In this document: positions 22,311 through 34,765 of the stretch, one piece after another
How positions within the stretch are numbered: the stretch's first letter is position 1
Layout of the letters: the number at the start of each line of letters is the position of its first letter
Assembly (NCBI RefSeq): GCF_036898095.1
Contig: NC_090763.1
Coordinates: 53,192,285 to 53,256,284 of the forward strand
DNA: 64,000 nucleotides
Direction: 5' to 3'
From: Palaemon carinicauda
Taxonomy: Eukaryota; Arthropoda; Malacostraca; Decapoda; Palaemonidae
Notes under the pieces: model-generated
Databases searched by the model: none
Told to the model about the DNA's origin: nothing
The model's input: only the letters and a program-made list of their open reading frames with translations
Translations under genes and position numbers: made by a program

Positions 22311-22771
22311 TTCGAAATGTGATTTCTGCAACAAAGAATATTATTGGATGCAGTACTACGTACGTATACATACAAAAGATTCATGGAAAAGAAGCATATC
22401 CATTACAGTACACACCATTCTAATATGGTATGACTGCATCTGATTTGCGTTTCATGTTCGATTTAATTTTACTACGTACTGTATACAGTACTGAATTATC
22501 GTATGATCACATTCTCTTTTCGTGTTTTATTTCTTTCTGTGCTTAATTATATGTCATATGTAATGCAATGAACAATCAGTAAGAGCAGATATTACTAATT
22601 ACAGTATTAATGGAATTACAGGTAACGAAATATCGTATTTGGGGTCTTCAGATATTGCGGTATTTTCGAAATTTCCTGAAAATCCGCGATATGTATATAT
22701 ATATGGGTTATGGAAAAACCCCGCGAAGTGGTGAATCCGCGATTGTCGAACCGCGAAGTAGCGAGGGTTCA

Positions 22772-22773
<2 letters not shown>

Positions 22774-22803
<30 letters not shown>
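22774..22803. repeat. (TA)n at the Tigger right flank
   Basis: Alternating TA directly outside the element end, consistent with insertion into a TA target. Confidence 0.9.
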
Positions 22804-22807
<4 letters not shown>

Positions 22808-22908
22808 ACATGTAAATATTTATATGAATATTATACAGTAGATGTTCATCAATTTTTCTATCAATTTATTGGTTTGTAGAGTATCTATGGATATATGTAC
22901 ACAGATAT

Positions 22909-23024
<116 letters not shown>

Positions 23025-23084
23025 ACTATGAATATTTATCTAGATGTAAATGAGTAAACTATTGATAATGTTCAATATGAATAC

Positions 23085-23284
23085 AGAGAACAAGTAAGGG
23101 TTATGAATGAACCTCTAGAGATTCTTTAATGCATATACCTATTTACGACAAACAGTAAGTGTTTCCCCAGGACATGAGACCAAAATTAAAAGAAGGATTA
23201 GCATGGGATGGAGAGCATTTGTTAAACAAAATGAGATTATGAAATGTAAAATGCCACTTTTTTTTTAAAGAAAAGTATTTAGTC
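23085..23284 (+). pseudogene. LINE RT C-terminal fragment (same family as 60050-60900)
   Basis: It reads MNEPLEI followed by remnants of the segment around FPQE, KIKRRI and MGW, then NEIMK-KMPLF. The DNA matches the reverse complement of about 60440-60605: both share AACCTCTAGAGATT, GTTTCCCCAGGA and AAAATGAGATTATGAAA. Multiple stops. It joins directly to repeat R1. Confidence 0.6.
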
Positions 23285-23550
23285 AGATGGTCTTCCACTG
23301 TCTTGGGGCAGAGTTCTCTTGCTTGAGGGTACACTCAGGCACACTATTCTATCTTGTTTCTCTTCCTCTTGTTATTTTGAAATTTTAATTGTTTATATAT
23401 GAAAGATTTATTTTAATGTTACTGTTCTTAAACTTCTCTTTTAGTTTATTACCTTTATTTCTTTTCCTCACTGAGCTATTTTTCCTGTTGGGGCCTTTGG
23501 GCTTATAGCATCCTGCTTTTCCAACTAGGGTTGTAGCTTGGCAAATGATA
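23285..23550 (+). repeat. Dispersed repeat R1, sense copy
   Basis: From GTCTTCCACTGTCTTGG through CTTGCTTGAGGGTACACTC to CAACTAGGGTTGTAGCTTGG and an AAATGATAAT tail that passes into a (TA)n tract. Corresponds to the 3' part of the fuller copy at 61340-61975. Confidence 0.8.
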
Positions 23551-23706
<156 letters not shown>

Positions 23707-23864
23707 TATTTTTTCTTTGCATGATATCTTTTTAGTTTAATTAGAGGTTTGAAAAGTGTGAATTATGATTTATTTTAAATGATATAATAAGTGTTTTTGA
23801 TTTCCAATTGACTAATGGATACATTTGAAATCTTTTACTTTGCTGACGTGTGTTTGAATTCCAG

Positions 23865-24039
23865 GGGAAGAGGATGAAACCAGATCTTGCTGCTAGGTTG
23901 TCGAGATGTGACACTTTAAGAATGATTGGCAAAAGCACAGCTATTGAAAATGTGTCTCTGCATAGAAAAGATAAATATTGTACACAAATTCAAACTCCCG
24001 CAATTGAGTCCAGGGTAAAACTTATTATGAATTATTTTG
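23865..24039 (+). CDS. mTERF-like host gene, first exon seen
   Basis: Internal exon of a host gene, 175 nt, after a TTTGAATTCCAG acceptor and before a GTAAGT donor. It encodes residues such as KPDLAARLSRCDTLRMIGKS and VKLIMNYFG, ending in phase 1. Joined to the exons at 25979, 36208, 48564 and 52180 it gives 246 codons without a stop, with phases that fit at every junction. The product has repeated short helical units with the pattern LGLxxxH and LALG-P, as in mitochondrial transcription termination factors (mTERF family), which bind mitochondrial DNA or rRNA through stacked helical repeats. The exon chain is strong; the family name is recognition by pattern and less certain. The start codon exon lies upstream and was not identified. 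Confidence 0.6.
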
Positions 24040-24464
24040 GTAAGTTTTCTATAAATGTACATTCTAATGTATTTTGTGATTGCATCTATTGTTTAGCTCT
24101 TTTAGATAATTTTTTTCTCATAAGAATTGATCTTTCAAAAAAAAAAGATTCCCTTAGCTAATGATGACCCTTCCATTCAGAAAGCATACACATCATTAGT
24201 AATTCATATGCATTCATAAAAGCTTTGTCATGACGATTGTGCAAAGACAAAGGCATTATTAGTTCTTATCATCAGTTTATATTAAATTTGTTTGTAATTA
24301 GGCTTATAGCCATCAACCTAAAATATGTGTAGAAGTAATTAAAACATGCAAAATTCTTATTCTAAATAGCACTACGAAAGTTCTTTATATAATTACAATT
24401 ATGATTATCGTAACTGTATCTATATGATTGAAATAGGTGAAATAGTCTGTATTCGTATGTCTGG

Positions 24465-24600
24465 ATAAAGGGATTTTGAGCGAAGCAAAAAATCTATTTT
24501 TGGGTGAGATAGCCATGTCGACCTGATGGAAGTTCCTTTTAAGTAGCTACTTTAAAGGAACTTCCATCAGGACGACATGGCCTGAGCCCAAAAAGGCTGT
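24465..24600. repeat. Fold-back element with a perfect long hairpin
   Basis: Arms 24513-24541 and 24551-24580 are reverse complements over about 28 bases apart from one base (CCATGTCG, CCTGATGGAAGTTCC on the left; GGAACTTCCATCAGG, CGACATGG on the right), around a 9-base loop. The left side continues (GGGATTTTGAGCGAAGC...TTTTTGGGTGAG), while the right arm breaks off soon after GAGCCCA, so it looks like a truncated fold-back MITE in intron 1. Confidence 0.8.
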
Positions 24601-24719
24601 GTATCTAAGGTTTATTATCACTGGGATTATTAAATATCATGTCAATGTGGTTTTCAAACTCAACATCATCATGAATGTCTGAGTTTATGCCTCAATCATT
24701 GGCGTTCTGGTTTGCCTCT

Positions 24720-25140
24720 GGTATTGCAACCAGAATATCTAACAGTTCCAGTGGCAAAATTTAATCGTCCGTCCATTGATAAATCATGTTTCCGGTTTCG
24801 TCTTTGTCCAGCCATTGCTAATCGTACTTGGTGTTGCAGCGTACGGTGCAAGAGCAGATTTGCATATCAATGACTGGTTATTAGCACAAAGTGCATCTTT
24901 AATGATGAGTAGCATGGTGGTAAAAGGCCAATATCAATTTCATCTGTAGTTGACTATATTTGATGACTTGGGCTGGAATTTGTATCCAAAAACAATCAAC
25001 ACAAAGCTTGTTGATGTCATAATCAGGTTTCTTTGGATGGTAGATTTTACACACAAATTTTTCTTGAAGTTTGACATCAGTCTCTTGCATGATTATATCA
25101 GATTCCATTTTAAAAAATTACCTTTAAATAAAAACCCAGA
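24720..25140 (+). pseudogene. Decayed DIRS-like RT fragment
   Basis: In one frame around 24855-24930 the translation GARADLHINDWLLAQSAS aligns with DIRASLYLDDWLLRAST, the catalytic block of the DIRS RT in copy C; YLDD has decayed to HIND. The sequence around it is too worn to follow. Lies in intron 1 of the host gene. Confidence 0.45.
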
Positions 25141-25379
25141 ACAATTAAATTACAAAAATAAATTTTGAGAAAGCTAATGAATTTAATAAGTTTTTTGCTA
25201 ATGTCGGGTAATGAGCCTTTGAAATATCGCAAGAAAATATTGATGAGAGAAATATATATAATTTAGAATCAAATGAAGTTATTAATGATAATGAACAAAG
25301 ATTCAGACCACAGCTTGTCGATTTTGAAACTCATTCATACTAGTAAAGTTTAAAGTGAAACCAATTCTACAGGGTGTGA

Positions 25380-25878
<499 letters not shown>

Positions 25879-25978
25879 ATATATATAGAAATGTGTGAGG
25901 AAAAAACATCTTAAAATCCTTTTAACAGAATTTTGAAGACTACAGTTACATGTACTTTATTCCAATTTTTCTTTACAG

Positions 25979-26076
25979 ATTTCAACAAAAAGAAAGCTTA
26001 TGCACTTATCAATTCTAAGCAACGTCTGAAGGAAGTAGATATCCACGATTTATCTCACAATATTCATACTTTAAAG
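25979..26076 (+). CDS. mTERF-like host gene, second exon seen
   Basis: 98 nt between a TTTCTTTACAG acceptor and GTAATT donor. The first two bases complete the codon begun by the previous exon (Asp). It reads FNKKKAYALINSKQRLKEVD, then IHDLSHNIHTLK, and ends on a codon boundary. An mTERF-like helical stretch. Confidence 0.6.
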
Positions 26077-26472
26077 GTAATTAATTTGATAAATGTTTGC
26101 TTTTGACTCAGCAAAGCACTCTGCATATTTCAATCTTCTTCTTACCAAGTTCAAAACAAGAACACGGCTAAGTATGGAGTTAAAATGCTGAAATGAAATA
26201 CACTATGATATAAAGATATAAAATACTAAAAAACATGACATCATTGATGTAATAATTTAAAGGCATGTAAGTCTCTCTTTTTAAGAACTCGGTTTAAAAC
26301 AATGAAGTTTATTTGTTTGTGCTGAGAAGGACATGTAGCTATGCTTATGTTATATTCTGTTGTCACTAACTGGTCGATATTAAGAAATGGAGCCACTATT
26401 GTTTACAAGATTCCAACTTATGAATTGTCGAAGTTATACTGAAGTACCAATATTTCTGAGTTATTGGTCATG

Positions 26473-26787
26473 TTAACCCTTTTACCCCCAGGCTATTTGG
26501 AACTTTCCAACCCTTAACCCCCAGGGGTTATTTTTTTTTCAAGCGCATTTTGCAGTATATATTTTTTTTTAAATTGCTCTAACAGCTTTAATTTTTGTCA
26601 TAGAGAGGTCAGGTTGGTCTCATTCTCTTGGAAAATGCCTGAGGTTTCTCAAAAAATTATAAAAAATATGCAAAAAAAAAGAATGTAAATAGCAGTTTTT
26701 TGCAAGGACGTACCGGTACGTCCATGGGGGTAAAGGGATGAGTTTTGTGAAACGTATCAGTACGTCCTTTGGGGGTAAAAGGGTTAA
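26473..26787. mobile_element. piggyBac-like MITE, copy 2
   Basis: 315 bp, same ends (CCCTTTTACCCCCA inverted) and TTAA on both sides (26473-26476, 26784-26787), with an interior very similar to 8110-8417. Lies in host intron 2. Confidence 0.85.
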
Positions 26788-27856
26788 GAGGATGCCATTT
26801 AGCACAGTATGAGGAGGAGGAGGAGGAGGAGGAGGAGGTATCACATGATTACTACATTCATTAACATCTTTGCAAGTATTACATCAGTCACTTGTGTATC
26901 TTGCTTTAAACAGACCCTCTGTGACTCCCACAAAATTTTATAACTCTACAGTCATATAGTGAAATATATTCACTGCTATAGCTCTTTAGTCTAGCTGTGA
27001 AGTCACACTTCCTGCATTCCAACTTTCACTTACTTTACAGCTTGTACATATATTTGCTCTGATCACTAGATGTTCATTTAACCCATTCATTTAACAAGAA
27101 CGAATTAACACCGCTCATAAATATAAAAGTCCCACACAACTTAACATCAGATTAGCCTGCAAAGGCTGTTGGAAATGGGCAAATAGAAGGTGAATGTAAA
27201 ACCAAATAATTTTATAAAATGACTACTTCAGTAGTAGTAGTATAAGGTCGACAAGCATTCACTCCACTTCAGAATCCTATTTGTACAAAGGAATCCTCCC
27301 ACACAAGAAATGCAAATATAATTACCTAAAATGATTTCATATTAATATAAAGTCGATGTTCATTAAATCACTCGTTTGTCAGGCTTGTCAGAGGCGAGAG
27401 CACTGGGTCTCAGCAAGGTTGTTGGACTATGACTATTTTAGCATTTCTTAAATAGGTGTGTAGAAATTTTCTCTAGGGTATGTAATTTCCAAACAGGCAA
27501 TTAGTGCAAAAACCTTCCCTGCAATAGTGCCATTATTATTACAAATGTAAAGTTTTTTCTATAACCTCTATACAAGATCATAAATATTTTCCACTTCCAA
27601 AGTATGCCAAGAATACCTCAATACCAGTCATTAGAGGATATAGCTCCAAGTGGACTTCTGTTCTGAGATACACTGGACTTATTCAACAGCCCAGTGTATC
27701 AAGCATCCATCCGGTCTTTCATAATTAAGGCATCTAAGCTAATTTTTTTGTATCAAGATGAGCTACTCCAATATTTATTTAGACCTCCTTATGAACCCAT
27801 TCATTCCATTGGGTTTAAAGAATTATCAGTGAAAACCCACTCCTTTACAACTTTCA
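26788..27856. other. Intron 2 sequence before DIRS B
   Basis: A (GAG)n microsatellite at 26809-26838. Otherwise nothing recognised. Confidence 0.4.
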
Positions 27857-27870
27857 TTTTTTAAATATTT

Positions 27871-28016
27871 AATATATAATAGCTGAGCCTCCGGCGGCTC
27901 GACAGAAAAACACACAAAAACTCGCGAGCGATCGCTATGAAGGTTGCGGGTGTGCCCACTAGCGCCAACTATCGGCCAGATACCGCATATACATGTAAGC
28001 AGACCCAATTTTTCTC
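27871..28016. repeat. DIRS B left inverted terminal repeat
   Basis: Reverse complement of 34145-34291 with a few mismatches; contains CGCGAGCGATCGC. Confidence 0.9.
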
Positions 28017-28213
28017 TGTCGGTCTGATCGACAAGACGTACCATTACTCGCTGTTAACCTGGAGTTTTTCAACAGTCTTGGTGAAGTACTTCCTTTTGGT
28101 TTGAGCTTTCGCAGTGCAGGTGTTTTATCTTCAACTTAAATCTTGAACTCGTTTTTGGATAGATTTCATTGTTGATGACTTTGGATTGTTTTTTGGACTT
28201 TCTTTGACTTTTA

Positions 28214-29320
28214 AATGGCCGACCCTTCCCTTAGTACGGAAGTGTGTTTTAGGCTTTTAGCAATTATCTTATCACGTTATAAATTGTTGTTGTTAATTAT
28301 AGATTTTCTCTATATATTTTATATCTCAACCGCCTTTATTAGGCCTCTTCGATTAGCTTTCCATTTATAATAAACATCAAGATAAATTTTAATGATTTGT
28401 TTATATGCGACCTTACCTATTCCTCCCCACGAGAGTAGGCGGTCCTAACTTGGAAACCGAAGTTAAACAACGTTGAGCCCTTTCAATCGTAAATAACTTT
28501 TACAGAGCAAATGATTTAAAACTTATTAAATGAATATTTTTTAGTAGATATTTTATGAAAGATTTTCTTTGAATAGTCTTCGTACTGTTTCAAAGATGAA
28601 CTAACGTTTAGTTTATTTATGCTACGCAGTTTGCGCTCTATCGTTACGATAGAGAGAGAGAGAATCACGGTTTCACTTTGCAGAAAGAGTAAATCGATTC
28701 TGACGTTTTGTTCATTCTTCTTTCAAACTTAAATGTTTTAAATACTAATTTAAAGGAACTTGTTAATTTTCAATTTCTTAGTCCCTTCAGTTTTTTCCTT
28801 TGGTCAAATAACCTGTTTATTGACGAAAGGTAAGTGGGCTTTTCTCTTCGGTGCGAAATCAAGAGAGACGGAGAGAGAGAGAGAGAGAGACGGAGAGAGA
28901 GAGAGGAAGAGAGAACGTTCCGATCTTTATTCTCGTCCCAAGCGAGTAACGTTGTTCTCGAGTCAGTTTTTTACTCTCGTCCCTAGTCTCTGTACGGGGA
29001 GAAAAGATAAAACGTTTTTAGTTTTTATTCTCGTCCTAAGGCACTGTACGGTGAGAGATTGAAAACGTAGTATTGAATGAACTAGTGTTTAGTCTCCTCC
29101 CCAGCTACTGATCTTTTTATCTTAATATATGTTTACTGTTTTTTGCTTGTATTAATGTGCTTACATTATACGACTTATTTCGCAATTATAACCTTTTGAT
29201 GAGGGTAGAATTGCGTGCTTCAGGTAGAAATCAGTTTTATTCATGCCTAATGTGAATTGTTGAAAAATTCAATTTCAGTGAAGTAAGTGCAAAACAGAAA
29301 ATCGTAGTGATAAAGTGATA
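28214..29320 (+). other. DIRS B 5' leader
   Basis: Starts ATGGCCGACCCTTCCCT and then becomes non-coding. Has the palindrome CTCTATCGTTACGATAGAG near 28635 and GA-rich tracts near 28860-28915, as in copies A and D. Confidence 0.7.
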
Positions 29321-31010
29321 ATTGCGCAAAGTGTTATCAGTGTTGCGACCGAGGGTTCGTCTGTTCGTGCCTGTCGTTCGCCTAGTCCGAGACCTCTTGC
29401 AAGCTCCCAAGCCCAGGGGAGAAGTAATGTCGTACGACTTAGGGGTTCGAGAGGCCTTGATCAGCGAACAGACGTTCCCTCTATGGTTTCAGGCGTGTCT
29501 CATCAAGACCGCCCCTACCATAAGACGAGCGAGACGATTTTCTCCTCGTCATCCGAAGGCTTTTCGCGTAAGAAACCGTGGAGCAAGGTTTCGAGGCCCT
29601 TAAAGCGAAAGTCAGTCCTTTCAGGACAGCTCTGACCCTATGCAGTCATCGGAAGACTGCTCGCCGCCTAAACAAAAGCGTAACACAGGCTACGAGAGTC
29701 TTATTGTAGGCAAGGTTTTGCAGTCACAGACGTTACTCTCGTCTCTTACCGCACCCATTCCCGTTGATCCTAAATGGGTTGTACGGCAAGACATGCAGAA
29801 TAAGCTTGCCTCTCTTATGGAGGACTATTCTGCTGAGCAGGTTCACGATGATCCTCGCCGCTTAGCTGATCGAGATCCTGGCCGTCAGCCGCCCAAACGA
29901 GCCTTTGCTCGTCCTGTTGACATTGACGTTACAAAGTCACGTCAATCGTGTTTTGTAGAGCCTCACTCGATGCAGTCCCGTGTTGACTCTCAGCCGCTTG
30001 TGGACGTTCAGCCACTGCCGCTTGCTCTTGTTGACGTTCAGGACGTTCGCCAACCAGCATAGTTGACTTGTTTTGACGTTGAGCGTCAAGCACCGCAGTC
30101 AAGAGTTGTTTTGACTGCTCAGTCTAGGCAGTCAAGGCAGTCTCGAGTTGACGTCGAGCGTCCTCCCGCACCTGTTGTTGTTGCTGGTCAGTCCTTTAAG
30201 CAGTTACATGACATAGCGTCCTTGACTGCTACTGTTGCTCCTTTGCGTGTGGACACTGCTTGTCAAGCATTGCCACCACGGCAGGTCTCTCCCTTGCTTG
30301 AGACTCGGCAATTGTCGGACAAGGTTCCTTCAGATGAGGAAGTTGCTGATCCCCCTCCTACTGATATTCCCTTGAGGACTCTGTCAGACGGAGAGGAGCC
30401 TAAAGCTGCTCAGCCCTCTATGGACTTTAAATAAATCATGCTGATTTTTAAGGATCTTTGTCCGGATCTTTTTGTAACTGCTGCTCCTCGTTCGCCTAAA
30501 CGTCAGAGTTTACACTAGGCCTAGCTACTTCGAAGCCGTTGTTTTCTAAGCTAGTGCTCTCTCGCTCTTCTAAGAGAGCTTTACGTTTGCTAGGCGACTG
30601 GTTAATCACCAGGAGGAGTTTGGGGGAGACAGCCTTTGCTTTCCCTACTTTTAAGCTGGCTTATAGAGCGAGAGTCTGATATGACACGGGAGAAGTTCTC
30701 GGCTTGGGAGTTCCTGCCTCTGCCCAGATAGACTTCTAAAACCTCATAGACTCTCCCTGGCGCCTGGCCATGAGACGCTCCAAGATTTTATGGTCGGCTT
30801 CAGAGCTAGACCATCTCCTGTTAGGAGTTTTTTTCGAGCGTTTGAAGTTTTGCTGTACAATTATGTCATGCATAAACAAGGCTATCAGGGATGGCTCCAA
30901 TAATCTGACAGCCACGTTCTCTGCAGGAACAAGTCTACAGGGATGGCTCCAATGATCTGGCAGCCATGTTCACTGCAGGAGTACGTAAGAGGCAAGTGCG
31001 CTCAATGTGT
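29315..31010 (+). pseudogene. DIRS B gag remnant
   Basis: An open frame from 29315 gives SVISVATEGSSVRACRSPSP, GLDQRTDVPSMVSGVSHQD and KVSRPLKRK. The following parts 29640-30062 (VDPKWVVRQDMQNKLASLME) and 30063-30434 are split by frame breaks and a stop at 30060-30062. The equivalent of LGVPASAQ lies near 30706. The zinc N-terminus and the C-terminus are missing, as in copy A. Confidence 0.75.
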
Positions 31011-32724
31011 TCATTGTCAAGACAAACTTCACGATGAAGTCTACCAGGCTGTCTTGACAGCATTAATGGAAGGCGACTGGATGGTCTCTCTCGACCTTCA
31101 GGAAGCATACTTCCACATTCCTATACACCCGGATTCCCAACCGTTTCTGAGGTTTGTTTACAGGAATGTGGGGTACCAGTTTCGAGCCCTGTGCTTTGGC
31201 CTCAGTCCTGCTCCTCTCGTGTTTACGAGGCTCATGAGGAATGTGGCAAAAATCCCTCCATCTATCGGGAATCCGAGCCTCCCTGTACTTGGACGACTGG
31301 CTTCTCAGAGCATCGTCCAATCTTCGCTGTCTGCAGGATCTACTTTGGACGTTGAGTCTGGCCAGGGAGTTGGGACTTTTGGTCAACCTAGAAAAGTCCC
31401 AACTGATCCCATCCCAGATTATTCTATATTTGGGGATGGAGATTCGCAGTCCAGTTTTTTCGGGCTTTTCCGTCTGCCACCCGAATAGAACAAGCCCTGC
31501 TCGAAGTCCAACTAATGCTGAAAAGAGAACGTTTGTTCAGTCAGGAGTTGGAACAGTCTCGTAAGGACTCTCTCATCCCTGGAGCAGTTTGTCTCGCTAG
31601 GGAGACTACACCTTCGGCCTCTCCAGTTCCATCTAGCCTCTCACTGGAACAAGGACAAGACGTTAGAGACGGTATCATTCCCAGTCTCCGAACCAGTAAA
31701 GGCATGCCTGAAATGGTGGGACAGCAATATCAGTCTGAGAGAGGGACTATCCCTAGCAGTCAAGAACCCAAACCACGTGTTGTTCTCAGACGCGTCGGAT
31801 TTGGGTTGGGGTGCGACCTTGGACGGTCGGGAATGCTCAGGTCTGTGGACCTCAAGTCAGAAGAGCATGCACATCAACGGCAAGCAGCTATTAGCAGTCC
31901 ACTTGGCCTTGATGAAATTCGAAAGCTTTCCTCGAAACTAAGTGGTAGAGGTCAACTCAGACAACACCACAGCTTTGGCTTACATCTCCAAGCAAGGAGG
32001 CACACACTCCTTCACGCTGCTCGAGATCGCAAGGGACCTTCTCATATGGTCAAGAAATCGAGGCATCTCCCTGTTGACGAGATTCATCCAGGGGGACTTG
32101 AACGTCTTGGCAGACTGTCTCAGTCGGAGGGGTCAGGTGATACCCACGGAATGGACCCTCCACAAGGACGTGGGCAAGAGTCTTTGGGCTACTTGGGGTC
32201 AACCCACCATAGACCTCTTTGCCTCCTCGTTGACCAAAAGGTTACCAATCTATTGCTCTCCAGTCCTAGATACAGAAGCAATCCACATAGATGCGTTTCT
32301 ACTGGATTGGTCTCATCTGGACTTATATGCATTCCCACCATTCAAGATAGTCAACAAGGTACTGCAGAAGTTCGCCTCTCACGAAGGGACAGGGTTGACG
32401 TTGGTTGCTACCCTCTGGCCCGCGAGAGAGTGGTTCACCGAGGTACTTCAATGGCTGGTAGACATTCCAAGAAGTCTTCCTCTAAGGGTAGATCTCTTAC
32501 GTCAGCCCCACGTAAAGAATGTTCATCAAAGCCTCCCAGCGCTTCGTCTGACTGCCTTCAGACTATCGAGAGACTCTCAAGAGCTCGAGGCTTTTCGAAG
32601 GAGGCAGCCAGTGCGATTGCGAGAGCTAGGAGAGCTTCTACCTTCAGAGTATACCAGTCGAAGTGGGAAGTCTTTCGAGATTGGTGCAAGCCAGCATCTA
32701 TGTCCTCTTCCAGTACCTCTGTAG
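31010..32724 (+). pseudogene. DIRS B RT-RNaseH-methyltransferase-like remnant
   Basis: An in-frame block 30943-31240 holds GDWMVSLDLQEAYFHIPIHP and ALCFGLSPAPLVFTRLM. After a shift, 31241-31450 has RASLYLDDWLLRASS and LGLLVNLEKSQLIPSQ. RNase H and the methyltransferase-like region are open from 31942 to 32724 (VEVNSDNTTALAYISKQGG, RFIQGDLNVLADCLSR, PTIDLFASSLTKRLPIYC, YAFPPFKIVNK). The RT fingers are deleted as in copy A. Confidence 0.8.
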
Positions 32725-33620
32725 CCCAATCGGAGATTTTCTTTTACATCTGAGAAATGTTTGCTCCCTCTCAGCTCCCACGATTTAGGGCTACAGGAAC
32801 ATGTTGGCTTCGGTCTTTCGTCATAGAGGCTTAGATCTTTCCAACAATTAAGATCTCCAAGATCTCCTTAAGTCTTTCGAGACCTCTAAGGAACGTCGTT
32901 TGGCAACTCCTGGATGGAACTTAGACGTGGTCCTAAGGTTCCTCATGTCAGACAGGTTTGAGCCATTACATTCAGCCTCCCTGAAGGATCTCACCCTCAA
33001 GACGCTTTTCCTAGTGTGCTTGGCTTCGGCTAAAAGGTTCAGTGAAATTCATGCCTTCAGTAAGAACATCGGCTTTTCTACAGAAAAAGCCACATGTTCA
33101 CTTCAACTTGGTTTCCTGGCCAAAAATGAACTGCCTTCTCGTCCTTGGCCTAAGTCTTTTGATATACCTTGCCTGTCAGAGATCGTAGGCAACGAACTTG
33201 AAAGAGTGCTGTGTCCAGTTAGAGCTCTTAAGTTCTACTTAGCTCGTACTAAGTCCTTACGAGGTGGATCTGAGGCATTATGGTGCTCAGTTAAGAAACC
33301 ATCATTGCCTGTGTCAAAGAATGCTTTGTCATATTTTATCAGACTTAATACGAGAGGCTCATTCTCACTTGAATGAAAAAGACCGATGCTTACTTAAGGT
33401 TAAGACGCACGAAATAAGAGCTATAGCAACTTCCGTAGCCTTTAAGCAAAATAAATCTCTGCAAAGTATTATGGACGCGACCGTTTGGAGAAACAAATCG
33501 GTATTCGCGTCATTTTACTTAAAAGATGTCCAGACTCTTTACGAGGACTGCTACACACTGGGTCCATTCGTTACAGCGAATGCAGTAGTGGGTAAGGGTT
33601 CTACCACTACATTCCCTTAA
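32470..33620 (+). pseudogene. DIRS B tyrosine recombinase, broken
   Basis: The core-binding part lies in the frame 31515-32753, which is also open across the RT gene. It is lost to shifts between 32720 and 32900. The catalytic part continues at 32900-33376 (CLASAKRFSEIHAF with catalytic Arg) and, after another shift near 33345, at 33380-33620 (THEIRAIATS with HxxR, FASFYLKDVQTL with Tyr). Confidence 0.8.
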
Positions 33621-34007
33621 TTCCAATATCCTTTTAATCTGCTCTTGAAATGTTTTTTAATTGGGTTGTACGGAAGGCTAAGAAGCCTTTCGCAGCCTTT
33701 TTTGATTTGGCGGGTGGTCAAATGTCATTTCTTGAGAGCGCCCAGATTATGGGTTTGATGAGGTCCTGTTGTATGGGTTGCAGCCCTTAATACTTCAGCT
33801 CCTGGGAGTCTTTCAGCATCCTAAGAGGATCGCTGGGCTTCGTGAGGAAGACAGACTAATAAGGCAGAGTAATTGTCTAAGTCAACTTCCTTACCAGGTA
33901 CCCTTATATATTTGGGTTTTGTTATGATATAACTGTCAAAAACTCTAAGCATATACGCTGTAAACTTAATTAACTCTGGTCTCTACCCACCACCATGGGT
34001 GTGAATC

Positions 34008-34102
34008 AGCTATTATATATTCACCGGCTAAGTTAAATATTTAAAAATGATATTTTAATTATAAAATAAATTTTTGAATATACTTACCCGGTGAATATAT
34101 AA
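34008..34102. repeat. DIRS B internal complementary region
   Basis: Fused complement of the left and right element ends, same layout as in copy A. The left-half sequence is complete, although the actual left end of B has lost 14 bases. Confidence 0.85.
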
Positions 34103-34144
34103 ATTAAAGGCCCCCCTTCCTCCCCGATAGAGACCCAGCGGGAT

Positions 34145-34336
34145 GAGAAAAATTGGGTCTGTTTACATGTATATGCGGTATCTGGCCGATAGTTGGCGCT
34201 AGTGGGCACACCCGCTACCTTCATAGCGATCGCTCGCGAGTTTTTGTGTGTTTTTCTGTCGAGCCGCCGGAGGCTCAGCTATTATATATTCACCGGGTAA
34301 GTATATTCAAAAATTTATTTTATAATTAAAATATCA
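34145..34336. repeat. DIRS B right inverted terminal repeat
   Basis: Pairs with 27871-28016; ends with the extension GGGTAAGTATATTC...AAAATATCA. Confidence 0.9.
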
Positions 34337-34429
34337 TATTGGCAAGATGGTAAATGGGGTGCAAGCTTTGTTTTGCAATACAGTAATGGACTTCACTTCT
34401 TTTGAAGCAGCACTAGCCCTTTATTATTA

Positions 34430-34765
34430 TTATTATCATTATTACTTGCTAAGCTACAACCCTAGTTGGAAAAGCACAATGCTATAAGCCCAGGGGCTCC
34501 AACAGGGAAAATAGCTCAGTGCGGAAAGGAAACAAGGAAAATTAAATATTTTAAAACCGTAACAGTATTCAAATAAATATTTTCCTATATAAACTATAAA
34601 AACTTGAACAAAACAAAAGGAAGAGAAGTAAGACAGAATAGTGTGCCTGAGTGTACCCTCAAGCAAGAGAACTCTAGCCCAAGACAGTGGAAGATTTTCC
34701 CTTCAAAGGAAAGCGAGACTAAAAGACTAAAGGCCTACCCATTGTTTGCTCTGGGTTCTTTCCTA
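34430..34765 (-). repeat. Dispersed repeat R1, antisense copy
   Basis: (ATT)n followed by GCTAAGCTACAACCC, AGTTGGAAAAGCACAATGC, ATAGCTCAGTG, then CCTCAAGCAAGAGAACTC, as in the other R1 copies read in reverse. In host intron 2. Confidence 0.8.

Larger units (their letters stand above)
20217..22774 (-). mobile_element. Tigger/pogo-like DNA transposon, internally deleted
   Basis: 2.56 kb. The ends begin CAGTGAACCCTCG on both strands (20217 and, reversed, 22774) and are flanked by TA on each side (20215-20216 and 22775-22776), the target duplication of the Tc1/mariner-pogo group. Subterminal CCGCGAAGT and GCGATA motifs repeat near both ends. It encodes a short fused Tigger-like protein on the minus strand. 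Long (GA), (AAT) and (CT) microsatellites have grown inside. Confidence 0.85.
27857..34336 (+). mobile_element. DIRS1-like retrotransposon, copy B (family 1, defective)
   Basis: About 6.5 kb, organised like copy A and very similar to it throughout, including the 1-kb leader, the gag tandem duplication and the gag-RT deletion junction. The left end lacks 14 bases (CTTAGCCGGTGAAT) that copy A and B's own internal complementary region still have. It lies in host intron 2 in sense orientation. Confidence 0.9.
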
